Both the position numbers and the translations under genes were made by a program. Shown here piece after piece: positions 45,119 to 55,260 of a stretch of DNA of 64,000 nt. The stretch is taken from contig JADKGL010000013.1 of assembly GCA_016722295.1 (NCBI GenBank), forward strand, positions 13,480-77,479. The letters are read 5' to 3'. Within the stretch, counting starts at the first letter, position 1. Each line of letters starts with the position of its first letter. Below the pieces are notes generated by a model, which worked only from the letters and a program-made list of their open reading frames with translations, had not been told where the DNA came from and ran no database searches. Origin of the DNA: Saprospiraceae bacterium. Lineage in GTDB: Bacteria; Bacteroidota; Bacteroidia; Chitinophagales; Saprospiraceae.

Positions 45119-45411
45119 AATATTTTGGAATTTTTATTTTCTGAAAGATTATGCTAGGCTCAAATTATGTTAGGAAAGAAATAATTTAATGTAAGGCACT
45201 TAAAAGAAAATGAAATTTGCCTGGTTTAGTTTTATCCACCTTTATAACATTTTTTTATTTTGCTAGATTCATTTTTTATTTAAAATTACATATGGATAAT
45301 ATTCATTCTGGATATCAAGAAGCTCGGCATTTTAAAATACCTAACATTTCCACTAATTTATACACTACATAAAAAAGTACTGTAAATATTGGATATTTAG
45401 AATAGATGTGT

Positions 45412-45419
45412 TACCTTTG
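45412..45419 (+). promoter_or_regulatory. -7 promoter element (TACCTTTG) of the transposase gene
   Basis: TACCTTTG lies 23 bp upstream of the ATG at 45443. A TTG about 20 bp further upstream may be the -33 element. Confidence 0.55.
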
Positions 45420-45442
45420 CCAAGTGTATATGTATACATTAC

Positions 45443-46686
45443 ATGAGTTTTATAAGAAAGATTAAAAGAAAAGATTCAACTTATCTTGTGGAAGTAGAGT
45501 CAGTCCGGGTTGATGGCAAAGTAAAACAGAAGGTCATTAAATACTTAGGAAAGGAGATTGCTGGAAAGCCAGTTAAAAAAGTATATACTTCGAATCTTGA
45601 AGTAACTGCGGTAAAACAATATATGGATTATTTAAAAAGCATACTTGTACTAGTATATACCCAACTGCTTACACATAAGCCATTGTACAAGATTCCTGAA
45701 TATGCTGAACATACAGCAATCAAGGAAATTGTTGGAGTAGACAAGCTTGTTGATAAGCAGCTGTTTGAATCATTAGATGATTTAGATGAAATGAATTTTA
45801 ATAGGATTGAAGAAGTTATTTATGATCAGTTTAGTATATTAAGAAAGGAGAAGAAAGTGCTTATATTAGATGTCACTGATACTTATTTTAATGGAAGCCA
45901 AGTTGAATGGAAAGCTAGAAGAGGAAAGGATGGTAAATATGATAAGCTAGTTCAAATTGCATTAGCTGTTACAAAAGATGAAGGTTTTCCTATCATGCAT
46001 AAAATGTATGAAGGGAACATTGGAAATACAAAAATATTTCAGGACATGCTCTCCGACATAAGGCTTAAAAGCTTTGACACTATTGTATTGGACAGAGGAA
46101 TGATCAGTGCTGAATCAATACAAGATCTAGCTCAAGTACCAGAAAGTCATTACTGGATTGAGGCTTCACCAAACAATAAAAACACAATTCATAGATCAAA
46201 TTAATAGAGAAGAAATTTATCAACCGACACATAGAGTCGTTCTTAAAAATACTGAAGTATATGCTAAAAGAGTTTCCGTATGAAGAGAATGGAATACTTG
46301 TATGTATCTATAACCCCAAATTAGAAGCAGAGAAGAGGAATCATGCTATGGACAAACAAGAAAGCTATAAACCTGAAGAAGCAAAATATATGGGATACTC
46401 ACTAATATATCATTCTACATCATTAAAAAAGATGAAGTCATAAGAACTTACTTGAAAAAAAGACATCGTAGAAAAGGCATATCGCGAACTTAAAAGTTCA
46501 ATCAATTTACACCCAATACGAAAGTATCGAATCCAACACATAAAAGCTCATATTAAAATTTGCTATTTGGCATATTCAATACTAGCTTATATACAATTCA
46601 AGCTTAAACCAAAAGGAATCTCTGCCACTTATGCTCTTGACCAAATGAGAAGTATATATAAAGTGGATATAGAATCAAAAAGATAA
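45443..46686 (+). pseudogene. IS1634-family DDE transposase, frameshifted
   Basis: The first 253 codons, from the ATG at 45443, read as an IS1634-type transposase: the N-terminal FIRKIKRKDSTYLVEVESV, a first catalytic Asp in LILDVTDTYFNG and a second in TIVLDRGMISAES. The frame ends at 46204. Homology continues in another frame around QFIDQINREEIYQPTHRVV, in a third around MLKEFPYEENGILVCIYNP (46261-46443) and then in the segment EKAYRELKSSINLHPIRKY, which holds the catalytic Glu in the Y-R-E-L-K signature. At least three frame changes separate these parts, so the transposase is inactive as read. Coding ends at the stop at 46686. Confidence 0.82.
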
Positions 46687-46783
46687 AATTCAATTTTCAA
46701 AAACGGTGACTATAAAAAGGATCAAAAAACAATTCTCAAGACTCTAGGACTGTAGTGTACATTTTACGCGAAAAAGTTAGGTA

Positions 46784-47814
46784 TATTATGTTTGTCTTTC
46801 ATTTTTATAGTAAGTAATGTGAGTATATATGCTCAGTGCACTCCAGCATCAGCTACTCATTGTGATAGCACTTTAGTATTATGTTCGCTAGATGAATTGA
46901 GCGGTTATACCTGTTCAAATACTAGTGAATCTAACCTAACTGCCTGCTTGCCTTGCAATGGAAGGGCAAGGCTGATAACAGCAGCTGGTGGGCGTTTGCA
47001 TAGCGAATGGAGGTGAACAGTCGATCACTGTCACATTCAGTGGTTGTCATAATCCTAATGGAGGAATACCAGGAGGGATTGAAGTGGGATTGTCGAGTAG
47101 TTGTGATTGTACTGAACAAATTGCTTGTGAAACAAATTGCTCAGGCAATGGAGGATTAATCACGATGGAAGTTAAACTGATTCCATGTAAAATCGATGAT
47201 CTTTGGGTAGAGGGATGCAATGGTGAGATTTGTAATTTTACCCTAGTTACAAAATCTTTTCATATTGATTTACTTCCTTTGGGAAAATTTCAAGAGCTAA
47301 TCCAAAACTCTTTGCAAAGGATGCTGTGATGACTTCTGGATCCAAGATCCAATGAATCCATGCCCTCTAAATTATGAATGGACAATTGATGGGTCACCTA
47401 TTCAAGGCAATGCTGAAAAAGTTAATATTTGTTTTCCGGATGAGGGAACGTTTTCTAGTGTATGTGTATTAGGATATACATTAAATCCATCCAGTGGAAA
47501 TATTTGTTCTCAAACTAATACAGTATGTACCACTGTCAATATAGATAGTAACTGCAACTCAGAATATCGATGAACAGAGTATTCACATTATACCTAATCC
47601 CAACGATGGTAATTTTATTTTGCAAGCCGAAGGTGGATTTCAAATCAATGAATTGAAGTTAATATCTATTGATGGTAAGGAGATTGATTTCCAATCTACA
47701 AGAAGTGGCATGAATCAATTCAACATTCAGACAAAGAATTTGGAATCAGGCGTATATCAATTGAAGATAATGTCAGACAAAAAATTATTTTATAAATCTA
47801 TAATAATAAATTAA
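46784..47814 (+). pseudogene. T9SS-secreted Cys-rich protein, array copy 1 (short form), broken
   Basis: This is the first of four tandem paralogues. The pieces in order are a signal-peptide-like region ending NVSIYAQC, the Cys-rich module (VLCSLDELSGYTCSN, TACLPCNG), the continuation in another frame (CDCTEQIACETNCSGNGG), then NPCPLNYEWTIDGSPIQGN with CFPDEGTF, and last a type A sorting domain (IIPNPNDGNF to SGVYQLKIMSDKK). At least four indels break the frame. The 5' end runs into the right inverted repeat of the IS element and no in-frame ATG remains, so the insertion probably removed the start. Like copy 4, it lacks the extra middle module found in copies 2 and 3. Function is unknown; family members are predicted surface or secreted proteins. 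Confidence 0.75.
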
Positions 47815-47879
47815 GTGGATCTTCATAACTTTATAATTAATTTAAAAATGTTTTTAACTCTACATAAATATTAATATAC

Positions 47880-49782
47880 ATGAGAAAATCTACACTTTTG
47901 CTTTCACTAATTTTCGTTCTTTGGATGAATAGATTTAATGCACAATGTGAGCCAGAAGCAGGATATATGTGTGATGAAGCTAATGTTTTTGTTCATTGGA
48001 TGAACTGAATGGCTATACTTGTTCAAATACAACCAGCGTGAACCCGACAGCTTGTCTTCCATGTAATGGAGGTGGAGCACCTCATAACAGCAGTTGGTGG
48101 GCTTTTGTGACAGATGGAGGTAATATAAGCATTTCAATGACATTTAGTGGCTGTTATAATCCATTGGCAACACTCCAGCAGGAGTGCAGATGGGCATAGT
48201 AGGTGCATGTGATTGCACGGATCAAATAGCTTGCAACCCCAATTGTAATGGCAATGGTGGATCCATTACTGTCAATGCTTTTTTATACCATGTAAAATTT
48301 ATTATCTGTGGGTTGATGGATGTAACGGAGATGTTTGTAATTTTACATTCACTACAAGTGGAGGAAATCAACCAAAATTAGTTACATTAGGAAACATAAC
48401 AAGAACGCAACCTGATCCAATATGCAAAGGCTGTTGCAGTGATTTTAGAGTGGCGCCACAGCCAGGTGGATGTACACCAGAATATGTTTGGACTTTGGAT
48501 GGTATTCAAGTTGGTGGGAATGCTGATGCAACAAGTATTTGTTTTCCTGATGAAGGAACTTTCGCAGTTTGTGTTTATGCAGTGATCGGGAATCCAGAAA
48601 GTGGAAGTATTTGTTACGAAACACCTGCAAAATGTATAAATGTTGTTGTAGAAAAAAGGCGGATCAAATGGCAAAGCCAAGAATAATTTGTCCTGAACTT
48701 AGTCCTTATAGATGGCATTGTGAATTGGCTACTTCCTCTGGAACTTATAGATGCCCATTTAAACAAAATGGCTGTTGTGAATTTGACTCAGTGGTAGATA
48801 TTACTATTTTGGAAGAATATAATGGTCCGGATGTTTATTTTATTGGATGTAATGGTGAGATATATACAGATTCTATTACAAAAGTTAAGTTTCCACAATG
48901 CAATGATCACACTATTGTAAAACTTTCTAAATCTACAAAAGTATTTCTGTGATTCATCTTATACATTAACTACATTATATCCTAGGAGAAAATGGACATA
49001 TTGTTTTTGAATGTAGAAAAGATAGTCTTGTGCTTCTGCTAGATATTGACATCACAGAATTCTGGGCCTCAAACCTACAATTGTCGATACAATGGAATGG
49101 TATGATACATTGAATCCAAATGTCATCCTAGGAACAGCAAAAAGAATTGGTAATCAACAATCCTTCTGTTTATTGCTTTCGACATCTTGTTACTTATAGT
49201 TTGGCAAATACAACCAAATCTTGTTCCTACACTTATTGTCTAGATGTGAAAAAGTAAATACTTTAAAATTGCAGTAATTTATGGAAATGGTATCACCGAT
49301 AATAAAAAACTGAAAGATATTATGTAGATTATATTTTACAGAATAATGAGAAATATTTATGGAAAGTAGAAGGAGGTGTTATTTTAGATTCCTTCCCCGA
49401 GATCTTGATACTATAAATGTGCGATGGAATAGTTTCCCAGATTCATAGGGAGAATATGTTTGCGGATTCAAACAGAATGTTATACAACAGATGAACTATG
49501 CAAGACGGTAAAACTGAAAGAAAAACATCTTTTGAGAATAGCTCATACAATCCTTAATGATTATTCCTAATCCAACAATGGGAATTTTATTTTACAAGTC
49601 GAAGATGGATTTCAATTCAATGATTTAAATTAGTTTCTATTGATGGTAAAGAGGTGGACATGCAGTTTTTAAAAATGGTGTGAATCAATTTTATGTTCAA
49701 ACAAAGAATATGGATCCAGGCGTATATCAATTGATGATTAAGTCTAGAAAAAGAAATTTTTAAGTCTATTGTAATTCAGTAA
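47880..49782 (+). pseudogene. T9SS-secreted Cys-rich protein, array copy 2 (long form), heavily decayed
   Basis: The ATG at 47880 begins a good signal peptide (MRKSTLLLSLIFVLWMNRFNAQC). The frame breaks near 47985, and the Cys-rich module continues in other frames (MDELNGYTCSN, TACLPCNGGGAPHNSSWWAF, GACDCTDQIACNPNCNGNGG). After PGGCTPEYVWTLDG and CFPDEGTFAVCVYAVIG comes a second Cys-rich module, RIICPELSPYRWHCEL to GTYRCPFKQNGCCEFDSVVDITILEE, shared only with copy 3. From 48953 on, coding pieces are short and scrambled, although remnants of the sorting domain (IIPNPTMG, PGVYQLMIKS) can be traced to 49782. It has more damage than any other copy and is not a working gene. Confidence 0.78.
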
Positions 49783-49867
49783 TATAGATAATTTCTGCAA
49801 TTATTTAACCATGAAATTTAAGACTTTAATAATTATTTAGAATGACAAAGATTAAATTCCACTTTAT

Positions 49868-51791
49868 ATGAAAAAATACTTATCATATTTTTGGCGATAT
49901 TTTATTTTAAGGTTGACAGGATCAATAGTCAATGTGTTCCTGCAGCATCGGATGACTGTGAGTCTGCGGCTGTGCTGTGTTCACTAGATGAATTGAATGG
50001 CTATACCTGCTCGACTAGACCAGATTTTAATCCAACAGCCTGTCTTCCCTGCAATGGTCAAGGGACTGCAAATAATAGTAGTTGGTGGGCCTTCGTGAGT
50101 GAAGGCGGCAATATTGTGATCAATGTAACTTATGGTGGATGTACTAATCCTTATGGTGCTGCTCCTAGTGGCATGCAAATGGGATTAGTAGGGAACTGTG
50201 ATTGCAGTCAGCCAGTAAGTTGTCATACGAATTGCAATGGGAGTAGCGGGTCATTCACGATTACAGGATTTTTAGTTCCTTGTAAAACATATTTTTTCTG
50301 GGTTAATGGATGTAATGGCGATGTGTGTAATTTTACAATTTCCACTAGTGGTGGAGGAAGTGTTAGGCTTAATCCATTGGGAGCTATCAATAGTTCAGCT
50401 CCAAACCCTATTTGTAAAGGATGTTGTTCAAACTTTACTATTGCATCACAACCTGGTGGTTGCACTCCAGAGTATGTTTGGACAGTGGATGGAAATCATG
50501 TGGGCGATAAATCAACTAAATTAACACATTGCTTTCCTGATGAAGGAATATTTCGAATATGTGTATTCGCAGTGTTGGGAAATTATGCGAATGGTGCTAT
50601 CTGTTCCCAAACTGCTGAGAAATGTATTAGCTTTCAAGCGAAAAAAAGAGAGGGTCAAATAGCAAGACCATTGACATTGTGCCCAGAAAGAATTCCTTAT
50701 GATTGGCATTGTGAGTCAGTCAGTAGTTCAGGAACTTATCGATGTCCTTTTACACTCAATAATTGCTGTGAGTATGATTCAGTGATCGATATTACAGTAT
50801 TAGAAAGAGTAAGGGGATCTGAGGTGTTTTATATCGGCTGCAAAGGAGAGCATTACATCGATACAATGACAAATATGGCTTACGGAACTTGTAATAATAA
50901 AACTGAGATATATTTACCACGATCGACAAAAGATTACCAATGTGATAGCTTTTTATTTTTTAAATACAATCTATCCAGATGCTGAAAGCAGATATGTTTA
51001 TTTATTGTAAAAGATCTAAGACGATTTTAGAGATGAAACCAAAAATCACAACAGTTCTTTGTGGTTTGACGCCAGATATTCAAGAGAGGGTAGAGTGGTA
51101 TGAGCTATCACAATCTCAAACTATTCTTGATACAAATTTTATTTTTTATCCTAAAGTGAAAGGAGATTATTGTGTGAGGTATTTGACTACTTATACATTG
51201 GGAAATCAAAAAAAGACTTGCTCGTTTGATTTTTGTGAGAAATTTGATGAAACTCAATTTTTAATCCAGCCAAATCTTTCTGGAAATTTGGATGTAAAGA
51301 ACGGAAGTATAGAGAATTATAAAGCTGTTGGTTCTACAATCCCCGTTTTGAAATATTTATGGCGTGTAGAAGGAGGCGCAATTTTGGATTCATTTCCAGA
51401 GACAAAAGACTCAATATTTGTAAAGTGGAATAATGCGCCAGATACAATAGCAAAAATTTGTCTTGATATTGAATCAGACTGTTCATCAACAGGAGAAATA
51501 TGTTTAGATGTCACATTGAATATCTCTACTATAATAGAAACTCTAACTAAGGAGTTTGTGAAAGTTATCCCCAATCCTAATGATGGCAATTTTGTTATTT
51601 ATTTGAATGAAAGCATTCAGTATTTAGGATTGCAATTAATGACTTCTGATGGAAGAGAAGTCGATGTATTGACAATGAAGCAGGGTAAAAATCAGATCCA
51701 AGTCCAGACTGGTCAGATTCCCCCAGGAATTTATCAATTAAATGTCAAAACGAGTAAAGGCATGATATCAAAATCAGTTGTTATCTATTGA
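49868..51791 (+). pseudogene. T9SS-secreted Cys-rich protein, array copy 3 (long form), frameshifted
   Basis: This is the best preserved long copy. The ATG at 49868 starts a signal peptide only if one A is added to the six-A run at 49871-49876, giving MKKILIIFLAIFYFK. From 49891 the frame is open to 50985: VLCSLDELNGYTCSTR, TACLPCNGQG, NSSWWAFVSEGG, DCSQPVSCHTNCNG, FFWVNGCNGDVCNF, the PGGCTPEYVWTVDG module, CFPDEGIFRICVF, and the second Cys module (GTYRCPFTLNNCCEYDSV). Two further indels near 50955-51000 separate this from 50979-51791, which holds a PKD-like segment (YLWRVEGGAILDSFPE) and a type A sorting domain (VIPNPNDGNFVIYLN to GIYQLNVKTSKG). With three corrections it would code for about 640 residues. 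Confidence 0.8.
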
Positions 51792-51906
51792 AAATTGAAA
51801 TCAAATTTTATTAAATTAGGAATTTTAGAAAATATTATATCCAAACTTGAGTAAATAATAGTTTTATAATTAAATTTATGGCATTAAAAACATAAAAAAT
51901 TATAAA

Positions 51907-52949
51907 ATGAAAAAAAGGAACCTAAGCTTTTTATTATTAGTATTGATTTCAATGCCTTATTTGAATTCACAATGCAAGCCTCCTGGCTCAGATATTTGTG
52001 AAAAAGTGCCAGTTTTATGTTCGTTGGATGATTTTAATGGATACACCTGTGCTAATACAACTGAAAACAATCCTACAGCCTGCCTCCCTTGTCAAGGTAC
52101 TGGTGCGCCACATAATAGCAGTTGGTGGGGATTTGTAACTGATGGAGGTCGCAAGAGTTTTACGATTAAATTTAGTAATTGTTTTAATCCATCTGGTGGA
52201 ATTGTAGCAGGGGTGCAATTTGGAGTAGTAGGACTATGTGATTGTTCAGAACCAGTATTTTGTGAAAAAAATTGTGTGGCATCTGGTGGATCTGTAACAG
52301 TGAGTGGCGATTTTATTCCTTGCAAGACCTATTATTTTTGGATAGATGGATGCAGTGGTGATGTCTGCAATTTTACGATTAGCACTGGAGGATCAAAGCC
52401 AGATACTTTGCTTTCATTGGGCAATATTGTGAGTTCGATTCCCAATCCAATTTGCAAAGGATGCTGTTCTGATTTTTCAGTAGAATTACCAACTAATGGA
52501 TGTCTGCCTGAATATGTTGGTCACTTGATGGTAAAGACCTTACTAAAACTTTGAATAAAGTAAATATTTGCTTTCCAGACGAGGGTACATTCACCCTTTG
52601 TGTATATGCCGTTATAGGTAGATCATATGATGGTTTATATTGTTCGAAAACAGCACCTGTATGTAAGAAAATTACGGTAGGAACTACAGCAAATGATAAC
52701 TATTTTGAGAATGGAATTCAAATAATCCCCAATCCCAATAGTGGTGATTTTATACTGAATGTCGATGAAGGGATTCAATTCTCAGGATTAGAATTAGTTT
52801 CCATTGAAGGTAAAGTGATAGATATTAATTCCACAAAAAGTGGGAAGAATCAATACCGCATTCAAACAAAAAAATTGGAATCAGGCATATACCAGTTAAA
52901 GATCAGAACGAAGCAAAATATATTTTATAAATCTATGGTGATTCAGTAA
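51907..52949 (+). pseudogene. T9SS-secreted Cys-rich protein, array copy 4 (short form), one-base frameshift
   Basis: The ATG at 51907 starts a clear signal peptide (MKKRNLSFLLLVLISMPYLNSQC). The Cys-rich module is intact: VPVLCSLDDFNGYTCANTT, TACLPCQGTGAPHNSSWW, GLCDCSEPVFCEKNC, YFWIDGCSGDVCNFTIST and PNPICKGCCSDF. The frame breaks after CLPEYVG at about 52520. Adding one T to GTTGG restores EYVWSLDGKDLTKTLNKVN, after which CFPDEGTFTLCVYAVIG and a type A sorting domain (IIPNPNSGDFILNVD to SGIYQLKIRTKQN) run to the stop at 52949. With that single correction it is a complete 347-residue protein. The function is unknown. Confidence 0.82.
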
Positions 52950-53031
52950 GGTTAAGAATCAGCTCAGATTGTTTTAATGAATGCACATATTATTTTAGAA
53001 TTAAATAATGTGATCAATTTTCAAAATACCT

Positions 53032-53526
53032 ATGGAAATGTACAAAGTATTAATAATGATTTTGTTTTTCGTAGCAGAAAGTAGCTGTAATAAAAAGAAT
53101 GAAAATAATGAAGATTTGTCAAAACATCCATATAAATCATTAATTACTTTTAATGGCTTAGATGATAAGCTTGCTATTTATGATGATTTCAATTTAATTA
53201 TCTTATATGATGGTGAATATTTGATAGATAACTTTACAAATCGGACAGGAAATACATTTGGAATTATTTTTTATAAGGACCAAGATTGGATAAAAATATT
53301 GGTAAATCCAAAGATTTCATTTATTAAAGATAGAGTGGTTTATCATGGAAGGGGAATTCCTCATACCTCTTCTATAAAGGAAGCACCTGTCTGTAATTTT
53401 ACTTTTTTTCTTGATGAAGGATTTCATGTAAGTATGAAGACGAATGAAAAAGTTATATGTAATAGAATTGAATTTATGGATTTGGATGAATTTTCTAAAA
53501 AAATTTTCGGAGTTAAGAATCAGTAA
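53032..53526 (+). CDS. Hypothetical lipoprotein-like protein
   Basis: I do not recognise a family. The 164-residue product starts MEMYKVLIMILFFVAESSC, a hydrophobic stretch ending in a possible lipobox cysteine, followed by a KKNENNEDLSK hydrophilic stretch. This suggests a lipid-anchored envelope protein. The body is rich in beta-forming aromatic residues (YDDFNLIILYDGEYL, TGNTFGIIFYKDQD, VCNFTFFLDEGFHV). A second possible ATG lies at 53038. It stands between the two tandem paralogue families of the island, with no close spacing to either. Base composition is as AT-rich as the neighbours. Confidence 0.6.
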   Translation: MEMYKVLIMILFFVAESSCNKKNENNEDLSKHPYKSLITFNGLDDKLAIYDDFNLIILYDGEYLIDNFTNRTGNTFGIIFYKDQDWIKILVNPKISFIKDRVVYHGRGIPHTSSIKEAPVCNFTFFLDEGFHVSMKTNEKVICNRIEFMDLDEFSKKIFGVKNQ

Positions 53527-53561
53527 AACTATGAAAATTTGCATTCATAGAGTTTTCAAGG

Positions 53562-53577
53562 CTTATGCTAGCATAAG
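53562..53577. repeat. Perfect 16-bp palindrome
   Basis: CTTATGCTAGCATAAG reads the same on both strands. It lies 36 bp after the lipoprotein-like gene and about 115 bp before the next start. It could be an operator or a chance palindrome. Confidence 0.35.
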
Positions 53578-53693
53578 TATTAGACTTGTGCTGATTGAAT
53601 TACAACAAGCTGTGCAAAAATTTGATTATCAAGATTGAGCGTATGGATGTCGAGAAAAATTTCAAAAGCCAGAAGGTTAAAGTTGGAAAAATT

Positions 53694-55247
53694 ATGAAAA
53701 AACTATTATTATTAACATTTATTCTGAATTTTATTAGTTGGAAATCTTTGTCTCAAAATTTAGATAAATTGGAATATGTTAAACTGCTTCAATCGGTGAA
53801 TCCAATTATCGAAGGTTATTATACTTATAATGATTCAATTTATAAAGAATTTGAAAAAACAACTTTGTTAGCAATTTTTAAAGGAGGCGAGAAAATTGAT
53901 ACTCTAGTAAATTTTATAAATAATGAAAACGAACTTAGTGGGGATCCAACTCCTTATTATAATTCTCATTTTAGATATTTAAATAATAATTATAAACTTG
54001 CAAAAAAATTTAAAAATGTACCTGATAGTTCGTTAATGGATAGTGTGTTGTATAATGAACCAGTATTATTATATTCATTTAAAGATAAAATTGATTCTGT
54101 TTATTTCTATAATAATTTTTACTCTTCTATTTTACCTATTGCTAAATTTCTATTGTTCAAATATTATAGTAGCAAAGGAATTAGTGTTTCTGCAGTAACT
54201 AAATTATTAGCAAGTACAAGACAAGATTTTGAGCAATATCGTAATTTATTAAGTTATTATGATGGAAATGATATTGAAGAAATATATAAAGTAGAAGCAG
54301 ATTATTTTGATAGAAATCCTCATTTTCTTCTTGATTCAAGTTATCTAATATTTTACAAGCATGAATTGTTAGGTGTTCCAACACAATGGGAAATTGAAAT
54401 GAATTTAGAATGGGAAGCTAGAAGAAGAATTTTAGATAGTCTTTGGCAAATTAGAAGAGATATTGAATACAAAGAATTTCTATACAAAGACTTTCTTCGT
54501 TACGTTCATTATCTTGATACATTATCAGGTCAAGCAAAATTAGAATATTTGATATGGCATGATGCTACACTTGTGCATACGGATGGGAGAATGAGGACGG
54601 TAGCTATTGCAGATGATGGATATCGATTTGATACCTTATCCAATGAAGATCTGATTAATCGTTTTCAAATTCTAAATTTTGATTCTCTTATGGAATTGAA
54701 AATTAAATCTACTTACGAAATTAATTCTAATGTACAGATTGTATATATGCATAAAATCACACAAATATTAGGTGATCGATTCTTGAAACATACCCTTGAT
54801 CCAAATGATCCTAAATTGAAACTGGCTTTGGATCGATTTGATGGATTTGTTGTAAAACTTTATAAAACTAAAAACTTTGAACAAATTTACTTGCAATCAC
54901 AAATTAAGCAATGTTATTTAAGATTATGGCTACTCATAGAGCCATATATGTTGGCTAGATTAGATTCATGCAAAAGTATTAATGTGCTTGACTTTGGTGT
55001 TTGGCATTATATGATGGATGAGAGTCGAGTAAAATATTTACATGACAAAGCAGCAGAAGCTATAATGCAAGGAGATCTAGTTAAAGCTAAATGTTATATC
55101 GCACCCATGGAAGAAATTACTTTAAATGCTCAGCCTTTGCTTAAAGCATTACCTCCACGAAGAAATGCGATTCGAAATATCGATATCTCTTATGATTGGT
55201 ACGAAAAATATCATTTGCCAATTCTAGAAAAACTTGGTTTACGTTAA
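53694..55247 (+). CDS. Exported protein of unknown function, tandem family member 1
   Basis: No known family is recognised. The 517-residue protein has a signal peptide (MKKLLLLTFILNFISWKSLS) and no membrane spans or sorting domain, so it is probably periplasmic. The C-terminal 200 residues define a family shared with the two following copies: a DDG-x-RFDTL-x-N-x-DL segment, then MHKITQILGDRFLKHTL, a helical region, and a closing LPPRR with W-x-EKY-x-x-P near the end. The N-terminal half is helical and much less conserved. I chose the ATG at 53694; the frame reaches back to 53595, but those residues are not signal-like. The next copy starts 14 bp downstream, so they are probably one transcript. 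Confidence 0.72.
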   Translation: MKKLLLLTFILNFISWKSLSQNLDKLEYVKLLQSVNPIIEGYYTYNDSIYKEFEKTTLLAIFKGGEKIDTLVNFINNENELSGDPTPYYNSHFRYLNNNYKLAKKFKNVPDSSLMDSVLYNEPVLLYSFKDKIDSVYFYNNFYSSILPIAKFLLFKYYSSKGISVSAVTKLLASTRQDFEQYRNLLSYYDGNDIEEIYKVEADYFDRNPHFLLDSSYLIFYKHELLGVPTQWEIEMNLEWEARRRILDSLWQIRRDIEYKEFLYKDFLRYVHYLDTLSGQAKLEYLIWHDATLVHTDGRMRTVAIADDGYRFDTLSNEDLINRFQILNFDSLMELKIKSTYEINSNVQIVYMHKITQILGDRFLKHTLDPNDPKLKLALDRFDGFVVKLYKTKNFEQIYLQSQIKQCYLRLWLLIEPYMLARLDSCKSINVLDFGVWHYMMDESRVKYLHDKAAEAIMQGDLVKAKCYIAPMEEITLNAQPLLKALPPRRNAIRNIDISYDWYEKYHLPILEKLGLR

Positions 55248-55260
55248 ATAGGAAATTGAA

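Larger units (their letters stand above)
45333..46788 (+). mobile_element. IS1634-family insertion sequence remnant
   Basis: About 1456 bp are bounded by imperfect inverted repeats of 37-38 bp. The outer parts read TAAAATACCTAAC at the left (45333) and TAATATACCTAAC at the right end when reverse complemented. The inner nine bases TACACTACA (45361-45369) and TGTAGTGTA (46751-46759) match exactly. A decayed transposase gene lies inside. No target-site duplication could be identified. The right repeat runs into the signal-peptide region of the following T9SS pseudogene. Confidence 0.7.

Noticed and set aside
45150..45332. Extra gene or second IS end between tRNA-Glu and the IS1634 remnant
   Set aside because: No frame, inverted repeat or tRNA 3' end duplication could be found, so integration into the tRNA gene is not supported.
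46784..52949. Regularly spaced similar blocks considered as a CRISPR-like or satellite repeat
   Set aside because: The repeat unit is 1-2 kb and codes for protein with signal peptides and sorting domains. There are no short direct repeats with spacers and no cas genes.
53530..53690. Coding region or transposase scrap between the lipoprotein-like gene and family member 1
   Set aside because: The short open frames overlap each other and show no recognisable motif. Only the 16-bp palindrome stands out.
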